Shown here one piece after another: positions 26,881-34,570 of a stretch of 64,000 bases of DNA; the stretch's first letter is position 1; the number at the start of each line of letters is the position of its first letter. The stretch is from Vulgatibacter incomptus (GTDB lineage: Bacteria > Myxococcota > Myxococcia > Myxococcales > Vulgatibacteraceae): contig NZ_CP012332.1 in assembly GCF_001263175.1 (NCBI RefSeq), positions 676,001 through 740,000 of the forward strand, written 5' to 3'. The notes beneath the pieces were generated by a model. That model was not told where the DNA came from, did not search any database, and saw nothing but the letters and a program-made list of their open reading frames with translations. The position numbers were made by a program, and so were the translations under genes.

Positions 26881-27622
26881 GCACGTAGCGGACGCCGTTG
26901 TGCTCTCCCACGAAGCCCGCGGGGATCCCGGGGCCGTGGAGGTGGCCGTAGGCACAGACCGCCGGCCGGTAGGCCTCGATGATCGGGCTGAAGCGCGTCG
27001 GCTTCGGTCCGGCGTACACCGGAGGAAAGTGCATGCATGCGACACGGATGGTGTCAGGATCGCGAGCGAGGACCTCGGCGGCCTGGACGCTGGCGCGGAG
27101 CCTGCCGAGATCCCGTTCCACCACGTGGGGTTGGTAGCTCTCCATGTCCAGCTCCGGATCGTAGCCGCCCCCCGGCAGCTGCGGCGCCTCCGGGACGGTC
27201 CAGCCCCGGACTCCGGCGATCACGTAGGGGCCTTCGCGCAGGGCGCTCCCGTTGTGGAGGAAGCCCACGATGCTGGGGAAGGGGGCGAGGAGCGTGCCGA
27301 GCTTGGTGCGGCTGTCCGGCCACCAGAAGTCGTGGTTCCCCTTGAGGAGCACCTTCCGGCCCTGCCGCTCGTGGATCCAGGCCAGATCCTCCTCGACCTC
27401 GGAGGGGCGGGTGGCCCACGAGGTGTCGCCGAGGACGAGCACCAGGTCGGACGGCGCTACCGCCTGGTCCCATGCCTCGGCGAGAGGACGCGGATGGTCC
27501 TTCCAGCCGAAGCGATCCATCCGCTTGCCGCGTGCCGAGGGGAGATGAAGGTCGCCGATCGCAAAGAGCCGCAAGGAGGAGCCCCTCTCTCCGCCCGGGG
27601 AAACCGCTGCGGGCGGCGCCAT
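26834..27622 (-). CDS. Calcineurin-like metallophosphoesterase
   Basis: 262 residues. The dimetal motifs are complete: GDLHL near residue 23, LGDTSW, KGNHDFWW, an MHFPPV histidine and AYGHLHGPG. The sequence resembles the uncharacterised YfcE/YkuE-like cytoplasmic phosphoesterases; the substrate is unknown. The ATG at 27622 has no strong ribosome-binding site, and starts at inner codons are possible, but the conserved domain starts about 18 residues in. It overlaps the GDPD gene at the 3' end on the opposite strand and lies 60 bases downstream of a membrane-protein gene. Confidence 0.88.
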   Translation of the reverse strand: MAPPAAVSPGGERGSSLRLFAIGDLHLPSARGKRMDRFGWKDHPRPLAEAWDQAVAPSDLVLVLGDTSWATRPSEVEEDLAWIHERQGRKVLLKGNHDFWWPDSRTKLGTLLAPFPSIVGFLHNGSALREGPYVIAGVRGWTVPEAPQLPGGGYDPELDMESYQPHVVERDLGRLRASVQAAEVLARDPDTIRVACMHFPPVYAGPKPTRFSPIIEAYRPAVCAYGHLHGPGIPAGFVGEHNGVRYVLTSCDAARFAPIRLL

Positions 27623-27682
27623 CCTGCATTTGCCGCCGCGGTTGTAAAGGGGATCGGCGTTCTCGAGGGCGCCCTCTGGGCC

Positions 27683-28183
27683 TCAGGCGTGGACGGGCCG
27701 GCGGATTCTCCCCGGGCTCTGATCGCGGCGCTGGAAGGGCACGAACGCCAGGCCGAGCGCTACGCCGAAGAGCGCGTGGCCGGTGATCATCCGGCCGATC
27801 GGGATCCCCTGGATCATCGGCCCCGCCGCCATGGCCGGCCCGATAGCGTAGGACATCACCGCCCACGCGACGAAGGCCCACGCGATGGCCGCGAAGAACG
27901 TCAGGCCCTTCGGCTCGCCGTGGATGACCGCGGCGAAGAGCACGCCCCAGCCCATCGACACGCCGAGGTGGATCAGGAGGCTGACGAGGATCGCGCCCGG
28001 CGCGTTCGAGAACACCGCGTCGCCGAACAATCCGACGCCGGCGAGGCGGGCGACGAGCCACGGATCGCTGTCCGGAAGCCCCACGAAGATCAGGTAGAAG
28101 CCCAGCACCAGGCCGGCGACCAGGCCGGCGAACGCTCCGCCGAGGAGCAACCGGAGAAAGTTCTTCATCGCGACCTTGGCCAT
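27683..28183 (-). CDS. Four-helix membrane protein, unknown function
   Basis: 166 residues from the ATG at 28183, with GGGAGG eight bases upstream. Hydrophobic stretches at about 10-32 (LLLGGAFAGLVAGLVLGFYL), 63-85, 92-115 and 130-152 (IGRMITGHALFGVALGLAFV) predict four membrane helices; the tail is basic. A Gly/Ala-rich content and a DSDPW loop are seen. I do not recognise the family. It is upstream of the phosphoesterase on the same strand. Confidence 0.72.
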   Translation of the reverse strand: MAKVAMKNFLRLLLGGAFAGLVAGLVLGFYLIFVGLPDSDPWLVARLAGVGLFGDAVFSNAPGAILVSLLIHLGVSMGWGVLFAAVIHGEPKGLTFFAAIAWAFVAWAVMSYAIGPAMAAGPMIQGIPIGRMITGHALFGVALGLAFVPFQRRDQSPGRIRRPVHA

Positions 28184-28349
28184 CGACCGAGCCTCCCGAC
28201 GAAGACGTTGGGGCCGTCGGGGAACCTTGGGGAGTGCGGGTCGCTTTGCGGGCGAGGGGTGCACATGCGCCGGTTCATGGACAGGATCGAGTTGTCCAAT
28301 GTCCGACTCTCCCGAAGCGCAAGGGACGAGGCCCCCAGGAGGAACCACC

Positions 28350-28555
28350 ATGGCGATCCAGGACAACCCGAAGACACCCAGTGAGCCGAAGGCGGAGCGT
28401 CGGGGCGGAATGACCGTCCAGGAGGCCGGCCGCAAGGGCGGCGAGACAGTGCTCCACCAGCGCGGCCCGAGTTCTTCGCCGAGATCGGTAAGAAGGGCGG
28501 GCAGAAGGTCCGCGAGCTGATCAACGCGGGAAAGAAGGGCGCCCAGAACAAATAG
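28350..28555 (+). pseudogene. KGG-domain stress protein (YciG/Con-10 type), frameshifted
   Basis: An ATG with an excellent AGGAGGAA site begins RRGGMTVQEAGRKGGETVLH, the first KGG repeat. The frame then breaks near 28466-28469. One base is missing, because the -1 frame from 28466 reads EFFAEIGKKGGQKVRELINA and ends at TAG 28553-28555 after GKKGAQNK, exactly the second half of the family. Left unshifted, translation stops at 28520 with unrelated sequence. An intact product would be about 68 residues. It may be a real disruption or a sequencing error in the CCC run; no canonical slippery heptamer is present. Confidence 0.8.
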
Positions 28556-28615
28556 AGACATTTCGACTGGCCCGATTCCGGCGCGAGCGCCGCCGGATCG
28601 CCTTTGGGGGAAAGC

Positions 28616-29266
28616 ATGAGCCGGGAGCTGGAAGGGATCCGCGTCGCTTGCCTCGCCACCAACGGGGTCGAGGAGGTCGAGCTCGACGAGCCGATGAAGG
28701 CCTTCGAGGCCTTCGGCGCCACGGTGGAGCTCCTCGCGCCGGAGGCGGGCAGGATCCAGGCCCTGCGGTACTTCGAGAAGGGCCGGACGTTCGAAGTCGA
28801 CCGGACGATCGAAGCAGCGGATCCCAGCGAATACGACGCGCTCTTCCTGCCGGGCGGGACGATGAACGCGGACGCGCTGCGGCGGAGCCCGGACGCCGTC
28901 GAGTTCGTCCGGGACTTCTTCGACGACCAGCGGCCCGTGGCGGCGATCTGCCACGGGCCGTGGATCCTCGTGGACGCGAATGTCCTCGCCGGACGGACGC
29001 TCACCTCCTGGCCGAGCCTGCGCCCGGATCTCCAGAACGCGGGCGGGCGTTGGGTGGACGAGGAGGTCCACGTCTCCGGAAACCTCGTGACGAGCCGCAA
29101 GCCCGCGGATCTGCCGCCGTTCATCGCCGCCGCGGTGGACGCCTTCGCCAGCCTCCCGGCAGCGGGACATGCGAGGGAGATCTACCGCGCCGCGCACGGC
29201 GCCGATCGCGTGGAGGAGGCGAGCCGGGAGTCGTTCCCGGCCAGCGACGCTCCCTCCTCCTGGTAG
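28616..29266 (+). CDS. DJ-1/PfpI-family protein
   Basis: 216 residues from the ATG at 28616 after GGGGGAAAG. The DJ-1/PfpI fold shows ALFLPGGTMNADALRRSPDA, the nucleophile elbow AAICHGPWILVDANVLAGRT with Cys, TSWPSLRPDLQNAGGRW and NLVTSRKPADLPPF. Members act as deglycases, chaperones or stress proteases. The C-terminus ends in EEASRESFPASDAPSSW, a short tail shared by many small bacterial stress proteins. It follows the broken KGG gene by 60 bases, so the pair probably formed a stress-response unit. Confidence 0.9.
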   Translation: MSRELEGIRVACLATNGVEEVELDEPMKAFEAFGATVELLAPEAGRIQALRYFEKGRTFEVDRTIEAADPSEYDALFLPGGTMNADALRRSPDAVEFVRDFFDDQRPVAAICHGPWILVDANVLAGRTLTSWPSLRPDLQNAGGRWVDEEVHVSGNLVTSRKPADLPPFIAAAVDAFASLPAAGHAREIYRAAHGADRVEEASRESFPASDAPSSW

Positions 29267-29507
29267 CGTCCCCGACGAAAACGAGACATCGTCCGGACGT
29301 CGCGGATCGGACGATCCAAGTACCTCGATTCACTGCCATTTTCCGGATGGTTCGATTTCGGAAGGTGGTCCCCGGGAGAGGGGCGGATTCCGTCCAGGGC
29401 GCCCTTGCCGCATCCTGGCGGAGGAAGCATTTACTGTCCCGTCTCTTGCCTCTGATGGAAGCGGCCTCGCATGGGCTGCCCGGGCAGGAGCCTGTGGGGG
29501 ACTTGGA

Positions 29508-30551
29508 ATGGAGGAGATTTTCCATCCGGCCGAACGAGAGTCGCCGACCGCGCCGATCGCCGAGGCGCAGAACATCGCGCTGTCCACCGCGCTCGAATCG
29601 GGTCCGTCTTCGCCGAGAGCGGTGGCAGAGCGCGTCTCCTCTGCGGCCGCCTGCGATCTCGTGGTCGCCGCCGATCTCGACGCGCCCTTCATCGGCCCGG
29701 GGTCGGTCTTCGGAAAGGGGATCGCCGACGAGGCGGCCTGGCGGACCGCGATCCGCGTCGCCGCGGCGGTGGCGAACGCGGCGCCGCGGCCACGCGGGGA
29801 GGGGTGGTCGAGCTCTCTCGCCGAGCTGACCGGAGGCCGCGGCGACGCGGCGATCCTCGGGCAGGCGAGGAGCGTGATCGTGATCCTGCGCGCCGAGGGT
29901 GGCAGGCCGCGGACCCTGGTCGTCGCGGCGCGGAAGGAGGCCGACTTCGGCGACGCCGAGCGCCGCGCGATGACGGCGGCGGCCGCCAGGCCCGAGGCCC
30001 GCGATCCGGTGATCGTGGCGGCGCTCGAGGCGGTGGCGAGCAGGACCGGCGTCCCCCTGGGCCTGCTCCACAGCGGCAAGCTGATGTGGGCGGCCGGTCC
30101 GCTCTGGAGAGCCCTCGGCCTCGAGGGAGGCGCGCGCCTCGGGAGGGCCTTCGCTCACGGCGGCGCTCCCGCCGCGGCGATGCGCCTCGAGGACGCCGCC
30201 AAGACCACCGGCCCCGGCGCGGACCTGGACGTCACCTCGCTTCCGGGCGAGCTGCAGCTCCTCCAGGCCACCCGGCCCGCGGACGTGGCCCGCAGCGCCA
30301 GGCTCGACGAGCTGGGGAGGCGCTGGCGCCTCTCTCCGGCGGAGCGCGCCGAGCTCCAGCACCTGATGCTCGGGCTCTCCTGCAAGGAGGCGGCGGCGCG
30401 GCTCAGCGTCTCGCCCGAGACGATCCGCGGGAGGCGCAAGCAGATCTACCGCAAGGCGCGGGTGGGTGGCGCCGGGCCGCTCCGGGCGCTGCTGGACGGC
30501 GTCACCGAGGACGAGGAGCCGGCGCCGGCCCAGTCCGCCGCATCCGCCTGA
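29508..30551 (+). CDS. LuxR-type transcriptional regulator
   Basis: 347 residues from the ATG at 29508, with GGGGGA upstream. The C-terminal GerE/LuxR helix-turn-helix is clear: LSPAERAELQHLMLGLSCKE, then AAARLSVSPETIRGRRKQIY, near residues 275-325. The N-terminal 250 residues are Ala-rich and could form a GAF- or PAS-like sensor, but no receiver-domain Asp motif is visible, so it is not a standard response regulator. It is monocistronic, downstream of the pfpI-like gene, and converges with the clan-CD-like gene. Confidence 0.83.
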   Translation: MEEIFHPAERESPTAPIAEAQNIALSTALESGPSSPRAVAERVSSAAACDLVVAADLDAPFIGPGSVFGKGIADEAAWRTAIRVAAAVANAAPRPRGEGWSSSLAELTGGRGDAAILGQARSVIVILRAEGGRPRTLVVAARKEADFGDAERRAMTAAAARPEARDPVIVAALEAVASRTGVPLGLLHSGKLMWAAGPLWRALGLEGGARLGRAFAHGGAPAAAMRLEDAAKTTGPGADLDVTSLPGELQLLQATRPADVARSARLDELGRRWRLSPAERAELQHLMLGLSCKEAAARLSVSPETIRGRRKQIYRKARVGGAGPLRALLDGVTEDEEPAPAQSAASA

Positions 30552-30576
30552 CGCACGCGGCGGACCGACGGGCGAG

Positions 30577-32670
30577 CTACTCGGCCTTGGTCAGACCGAA
30601 GCGGAGCGTGGCCGCGCCCTTGCCGCCGCGAGGAAGCGCGGCCTCGTGGATGAGCAGCGAGAGCTTCCGGGTGCGGGGCGCGAAGACCCACGCGTAGGTC
30701 GAGGGATCGTAGGCGGCGGTCACCTGCGGATCGTCGCCGAGCTCCTTGGGGACCTCCACCTCCACGAAGAAGAGCTCCACCAGGCGACGGGAGGCGTCGG
30801 CGTCGACGTTGTCGTAGAGGGCCGAGAGCTGCGCGCCGGGCCGGATCTCCGCCATGTAGTCGCTGGCGACCGCAGTGGGGAGCCGCTCCGCCGGGATCTG
30901 CACCGTGATCTGGTGGTTCGCCACGGTCGCGCGGACGGGGGCCTTCCGCGGCTGGGAGGCCTGCACCGGGAGCTTCGCCGTCGGATCGCCCCAGAGGTCG
31001 AAGGAGAGCGCGGCGCGCAGGGTCTTGCGCCAGTCGGCGTGGCCGCGGCGCTTCTTCAGCTCGACCGTCGCCAGCAGGTAGTTCCGGGCGCTCGCGAGGG
31101 CCTCGCCTGCTGTCTCGCCCCCGTGGAGCTGGGCGTTCAGGTACGCGCGGGCGAAGCCAGAGCCGCTCGCCGAGTAGACCGCCATGTAGGTGCCGATCAC
31201 CGCGTTGGCACCGCGCTCCACCAGGAGGTAGGGGTCGGAGCGGTCCAGGGTGTAGCAGCCCTGGAGAAAGTAGGTCGCAGGCGGCAGCGGCGACTCGGGG
31301 GCGGGGAGGGCGTCGTCGTCGAGGGTGAGGTCGCGGGGATGGCCCTCCCAGAGCACCAGGCCGTGGCCCGGTAGCTCCTTCCGGATCAGCTCGGGGGTGA
31401 TCTCCTCCCGATAGTAGGACTCGACCTTGACCCCCGAGTTGGCGAGCTCGGAGGAGGTGGTGCGGCTGATCGCCTCGCCGAGGACGAACTTGCGGTCGGC
31501 GTTGGCCAGGATCAGGGCGCCGTTTCCGTCGGTCTTGTCGCTGACGCCGTGGAGGATGCGCGCGATCCACCGGGAGAGGTCGAAGACGTCGAGGGCCGCG
31601 AGCCTGCCGACGGCCCGATCGGCGGCGAGGCCCTGCCGGGTCACGAAGGACGGGATCTTGTGGACGCGGGGGCTGTCGGCGCCCTTGGCCACCTGGTCGA
31701 TGTCCTCCATTTGGCCCATCGGGACCGCGATGTGGTCGCCGACGATCGTGACCGCGTCGAAGGGCCCCTTGCCGGTGGCCTCGAGGGCGGTGGCGGCCTG
31801 CTCGGGCGAGCGACCGCCCCCGGGGCCGGCGCCGACGTACGCCAGGGCGGCGCCCTTGCCCAGCACGTAGGGGAGCGCGCCCACCGAGAGCCTGGGCGGC
31901 GAGAAGGGGCCCTCGGCGTCGGAGGGTGCGGCGACCACGAGGTGCCGCGCCGAGGCGACCCGATCGTTGTAGGCCTTCAGGGCGTCGTCGCCGGAGAGGA
32001 CCCGGACCCTGCCGCCGGAGGCGGAGGCGAGACGGGTCTCGTCGCCGGTGCCGACGAAGACGACCTCCTTTGCGCCGAGGTGGCGGGCGAGCTCTCCGGC
32101 CTCGCGGACCGTGGCAGGGAGATCGCCGCTCGCGATCAGGAGGGGAGCCGAATCGGCGGCGGCGAGGGCGGCGGCGGCGAGGGCGGCCGAGAAGTCGGTG
32201 CCGTCGGCCACGTAGACGGCGGGGGCCTTGGAGGCGGGGCCGAAGGCCGCCTTGGCCAGCGCGGCGCCGAGCTCCTCGTCGGGGGCCTCGATGCGCTGGA
32301 CCTTGCCGGGGATCTTGAGCGAGGCGGAGGAGCTCCCGGGCGGGCCGATCCAGACCACCTTCTTGGGCTTGAGGCGTTGGAGGAGCTCCTCGGTCCAGCG
32401 TTCCTCGCCGCCGGTCCAGAGCAGGACGGGCGGCAGGGTGGCCGCAGCGCCGGAGCCCTTCGACGCGGGCTTCGCCGAAGCCGCGTAGGCGGGGAGCGTC
32501 CGCTTCCACGACGAGCCGTAAATCAGCACGACGTCGGCGTCGAGGGCCGCTGCGGCGGGCGAAGCGATCAGGAGGCCTGCGGCGAGGGCGGCCATCGACA
32601 GGGCCCGCCGCGCCGCGGCTCGCGCGGCTTCGCTCGATCCAGGGCGCGCGGTTCGGAGGACGGGATTCAT
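30577..32670 (-). CDS. Secreted clan-CD (gingipain/caspase-like) peptidase-related protein
   Basis: 697 residues with a signal (ALSMAALAAGLLIASPAAAA, about 23-42). The long central region has alternating strand-helix sequence. A likely catalytic dyad sits at His444 in VLWEGHPRDL and Cys472 in FLQGCYTLD, followed by GANAVIGTYMAVYSASGSGF and a helix EALASARNYLL. That order (His, about 28 residues, Cys after a hydrophobic strand) is typical of clan CD, for example C25 gingipains. The C-terminal 130 residues form a beta-sandwich-like end. It overlaps the upstream transglutaminase-like gene by four bases. A cell-surface protease or a dead relative are both possible. Confidence 0.68.
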   Translation of the reverse strand: MNPVLRTARPGSSEAARAAARRALSMAALAAGLLIASPAAAALDADVVLIYGSSWKRTLPAYAASAKPASKGSGAAATLPPVLLWTGGEERWTEELLQRLKPKKVVWIGPPGSSSASLKIPGKVQRIEAPDEELGAALAKAAFGPASKAPAVYVADGTDFSAALAAAALAAADSAPLLIASGDLPATVREAGELARHLGAKEVVFVGTGDETRLASASGGRVRVLSGDDALKAYNDRVASARHLVVAAPSDAEGPFSPPRLSVGALPYVLGKGAALAYVGAGPGGGRSPEQAATALEATGKGPFDAVTIVGDHIAVPMGQMEDIDQVAKGADSPRVHKIPSFVTRQGLAADRAVGRLAALDVFDLSRWIARILHGVSDKTDGNGALILANADRKFVLGEAISRTTSSELANSGVKVESYYREEITPELIRKELPGHGLVLWEGHPRDLTLDDDALPAPESPLPPATYFLQGCYTLDRSDPYLLVERGANAVIGTYMAVYSASGSGFARAYLNAQLHGGETAGEALASARNYLLATVELKKRRGHADWRKTLRAALSFDLWGDPTAKLPVQASQPRKAPVRATVANHQITVQIPAERLPTAVASDYMAEIRPGAQLSALYDNVDADASRRLVELFFVEVEVPKELGDDPQVTAAYDPSTYAWVFAPRTRKLSLLIHEAALPRGGKGAATLRFGLTKAE

Positions 32671-33581
32671 GGAGTCGCCTCGCTCGTGGTCACGGGCTTC
32701 GCGACCTTCCAGTGGAAGCTCACCGAGCCGACGCCGTCCCGCACCAGGAAGGGGCGATCGCCATGGGCGAGCTTCACGTATCGCGCCGGGAGCTTGCCCC
32801 ACTGGTCGCGGGGGACCGACATCGGAGCCCAACGCCCGCCGCTCTTCACCTCCACCCAATGGGCGAAGCGGCTCTTCGCCTTTGCGCGGCCCACCTCCAC
32901 GCCGATCACGGGCCGCGACGGGACGCCGCTCGTGCGCAGGAAGGTCGCGAAGAGGCGGTCGAGTCCCTTGTCGGAGGCGTGGCCGGTCCGGACCGCCTTG
33001 AGAACGGTCTTGCTCCCGTCCGGCTTGCGCCGGAAGCCGGAGGAGGAGAGTGCCCAGGCCAGCTTGATCGCGTCGTCCTCGCCCTCGACGAGCTTGGGGC
33101 CCGCGAAGCCGATCAGCTTCTCGCGGACGATGGGCGAGGTCGACTGGAGCTGCTTGGTGGGGCGCAGCCAGACCCGATCGTCCTCGGGGGGCTCGCCGCC
33201 CTTCGAGACAGGGACCGGAACAACGGGGACCGTGGACGCGACCATGGCCGCCGTGAACTCGTAGGTGATGCGCCTCGGGCCTTCGAGCTTCGGGTAGGTG
33301 AGGACGGCGAGGCGGTTCCCGTCGCGCATCACCTGCTCCACCCGGAAGCCACGGCCGAGGATCTTCTCGTTCGAGATGGTCTGGTGCTCGTCCGACTGCG
33401 CGAGGGGGAGCTCCAGGTAGGCGTCGCCGCCGTTGCCCACCACGCGGATCGAGAGGCGGACCACGCGGGTGAGGGGCGCCGGCGCCTCCTCCTTCGCGAG
33501 CTCCTGGGCCTTGGCGGCACAGCCGCCGATCGCGAGCGAGAGGAGGAACGCCAAGGCGGCGTGGGGGCGACGCGTCCTCAT
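32667..33581 (-). CDS. Transglutaminase-like lipoprotein lacking the catalytic Cys
   Basis: 304 residues from the ATG at 33581, which overlaps the ATP-grasp stop (ATGA). LAFLLSLAIGGCAAKA is a lipoprotein signal. The C-terminal half is a transglutaminase-like domain: VLKAVRTGHASDKGLDRLFA, FLRTSGVPSRPVIGV and SRFAHWVEVKSGGRWAPM. The position of the family's catalytic Cys (GDCKDKA-type motif) is Ala (GHASDKG), so it should be inactive as a peptidase. The His and later acidic residues remain. It sits in the four-gene operon with a second dead transglutaminase. Confidence 0.78.
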   Translation of the reverse strand: MRTRRPHAALAFLLSLAIGGCAAKAQELAKEEAPAPLTRVVRLSIRVVGNGGDAYLELPLAQSDEHQTISNEKILGRGFRVEQVMRDGNRLAVLTYPKLEGPRRITYEFTAAMVASTVPVVPVPVSKGGEPPEDDRVWLRPTKQLQSTSPIVREKLIGFAGPKLVEGEDDAIKLAWALSSSGFRRKPDGSKTVLKAVRTGHASDKGLDRLFATFLRTSGVPSRPVIGVEVGRAKAKSRFAHWVEVKSGGRWAPMSVPRDQWGKLPARYVKLAHGDRPFLVRDGVGSVSFHWKVAKPVTTSEATP

Positions 33582-34570
33582 CCGACCTTCTCCAGAGCGG
33601 GGGTCGCTTCGGGCAGCGGCCGCGGCCGGAGCTCCCGGGCGACCTCCTTCGCGAGCTCGATCCGCTGGTCCACGCCGAGGCTCCAGGTGTCGACCCGCTC
33701 CAGCATGGTGAGGGGGCCGAGGAGCCCCTGGAAGTTGGCGATCTGGATCGCCAGGCCCGGCCTCGCGTTGAGCTCGAGGAGCAGCGGCCCCTGCGTGGCG
33801 TCCAGGACCACGTCGACCCCGATGTATCCGAGGCCCGTCATCTCGGCGCTGACCGCCGCGATCCGCAGGATCTCCTCCCACCTCGGGACCTGGACGCCGA
33901 TCACGCGATTGCCCGTGTCCGGATGGGTCTCGACGAGGCGGTTCGACTGCACCGCGTGGTGGGTGCGGCCCGTGGCGAGATCGATCCCGGCCGCGATGGC
34001 GCCCTGGTGGAGGTTGGCCCTGCCGTCGCTGCGGCTCGTGGGCAGGCGCAGCATCGCGAGGGCGGGAACGCCCTTGAAGACGATGACCCGCACGTCGGGG
34101 ACGCCGCCGTAGGCGATCTGGCCGAAGACGGGGTGGAGCTGCACCCGGTACTCGACCATCGCACGGTCGGTGGTGCCGGAGAGGGAGTAGAGGCCCGAGA
34201 GGATCCCGCTCACGTAGTGGCGGACCTCGGCCTCGTCGAGGCGGACGCCCGAGCTCTTCACGTAGCTCGGGCCGTCGCGGTCGACGACGACCAGCACGCC
34301 GTTGCCCATGGCCCCGCGGACCGGCTTGATCACGAACTCGCGGTAGGGCGCGAGGAGCTCGGGGAGCTCCCGGAGGTCGCCGTGGGCTTCCACGACGCCG
34401 TAGAGCTCGGGGGCGGGGATCCCGTTCTCCAGGCAGAGGGCCTTGGACCTCAGCTTGTCGTCGACGAGCGGAAAGAGCCGCCGCGGGTTGTGCTTGGAGA
34501 TGAACCGGGCGTTTCGGGCGTTGATCCCGAGGACGCCGGCGCCCTTGAGCTTGTCGAAGAGCCCGAACAT
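33578..34570 (-). CDS. RimK-like ATP-grasp ligase (alpha-L-glutamate ligase-like)
   Basis: 330 residues from the ATG at 34570, sharing one base with the upstream stop (TGATG). MFGLFDKLKGAGVLGINARN then ISKHNPRRLFPLVDDK is the opening typical of the alpha-L-glutamate ligase-like family. Later come YREFVIKPVRGAMGNGVLVV, VFGQIAYGGVPDVRVIVFKG, GYIGVDVVLDATQGPLLLEL and NARPGLAIQIAN, which carry the ATP- and Mg-binding residues of ATP-grasp enzymes. Relatives occur beside inactive-transglutaminase membrane proteins and are predicted amidoligases that add amino acids to a peptide or protein. The substrate is unknown. Confidence 0.88.
   Translation of the reverse strand: MFGLFDKLKGAGVLGINARNARFISKHNPRRLFPLVDDKLRSKALCLENGIPAPELYGVVEAHGDLRELPELLAPYREFVIKPVRGAMGNGVLVVVDRDGPSYVKSSGVRLDEAEVRHYVSGILSGLYSLSGTTDRAMVEYRVQLHPVFGQIAYGGVPDVRVIVFKGVPALAMLRLPTSRSDGRANLHQGAIAAGIDLATGRTHHAVQSNRLVETHPDTGNRVIGVQVPRWEEILRIAAVSAEMTGLGYIGVDVVLDATQGPLLLELNARPGLAIQIANFQGLLGPLTMLERVDTWSLGVDQRIELAKEVARELRPRPLPEATPALEKVG

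Noticed and set aside
28466-28475. Programmed -1 frameshift in the KGG gene
   Set aside because: There is no slippery heptamer or clear downstream stem; loss of one base is simpler.
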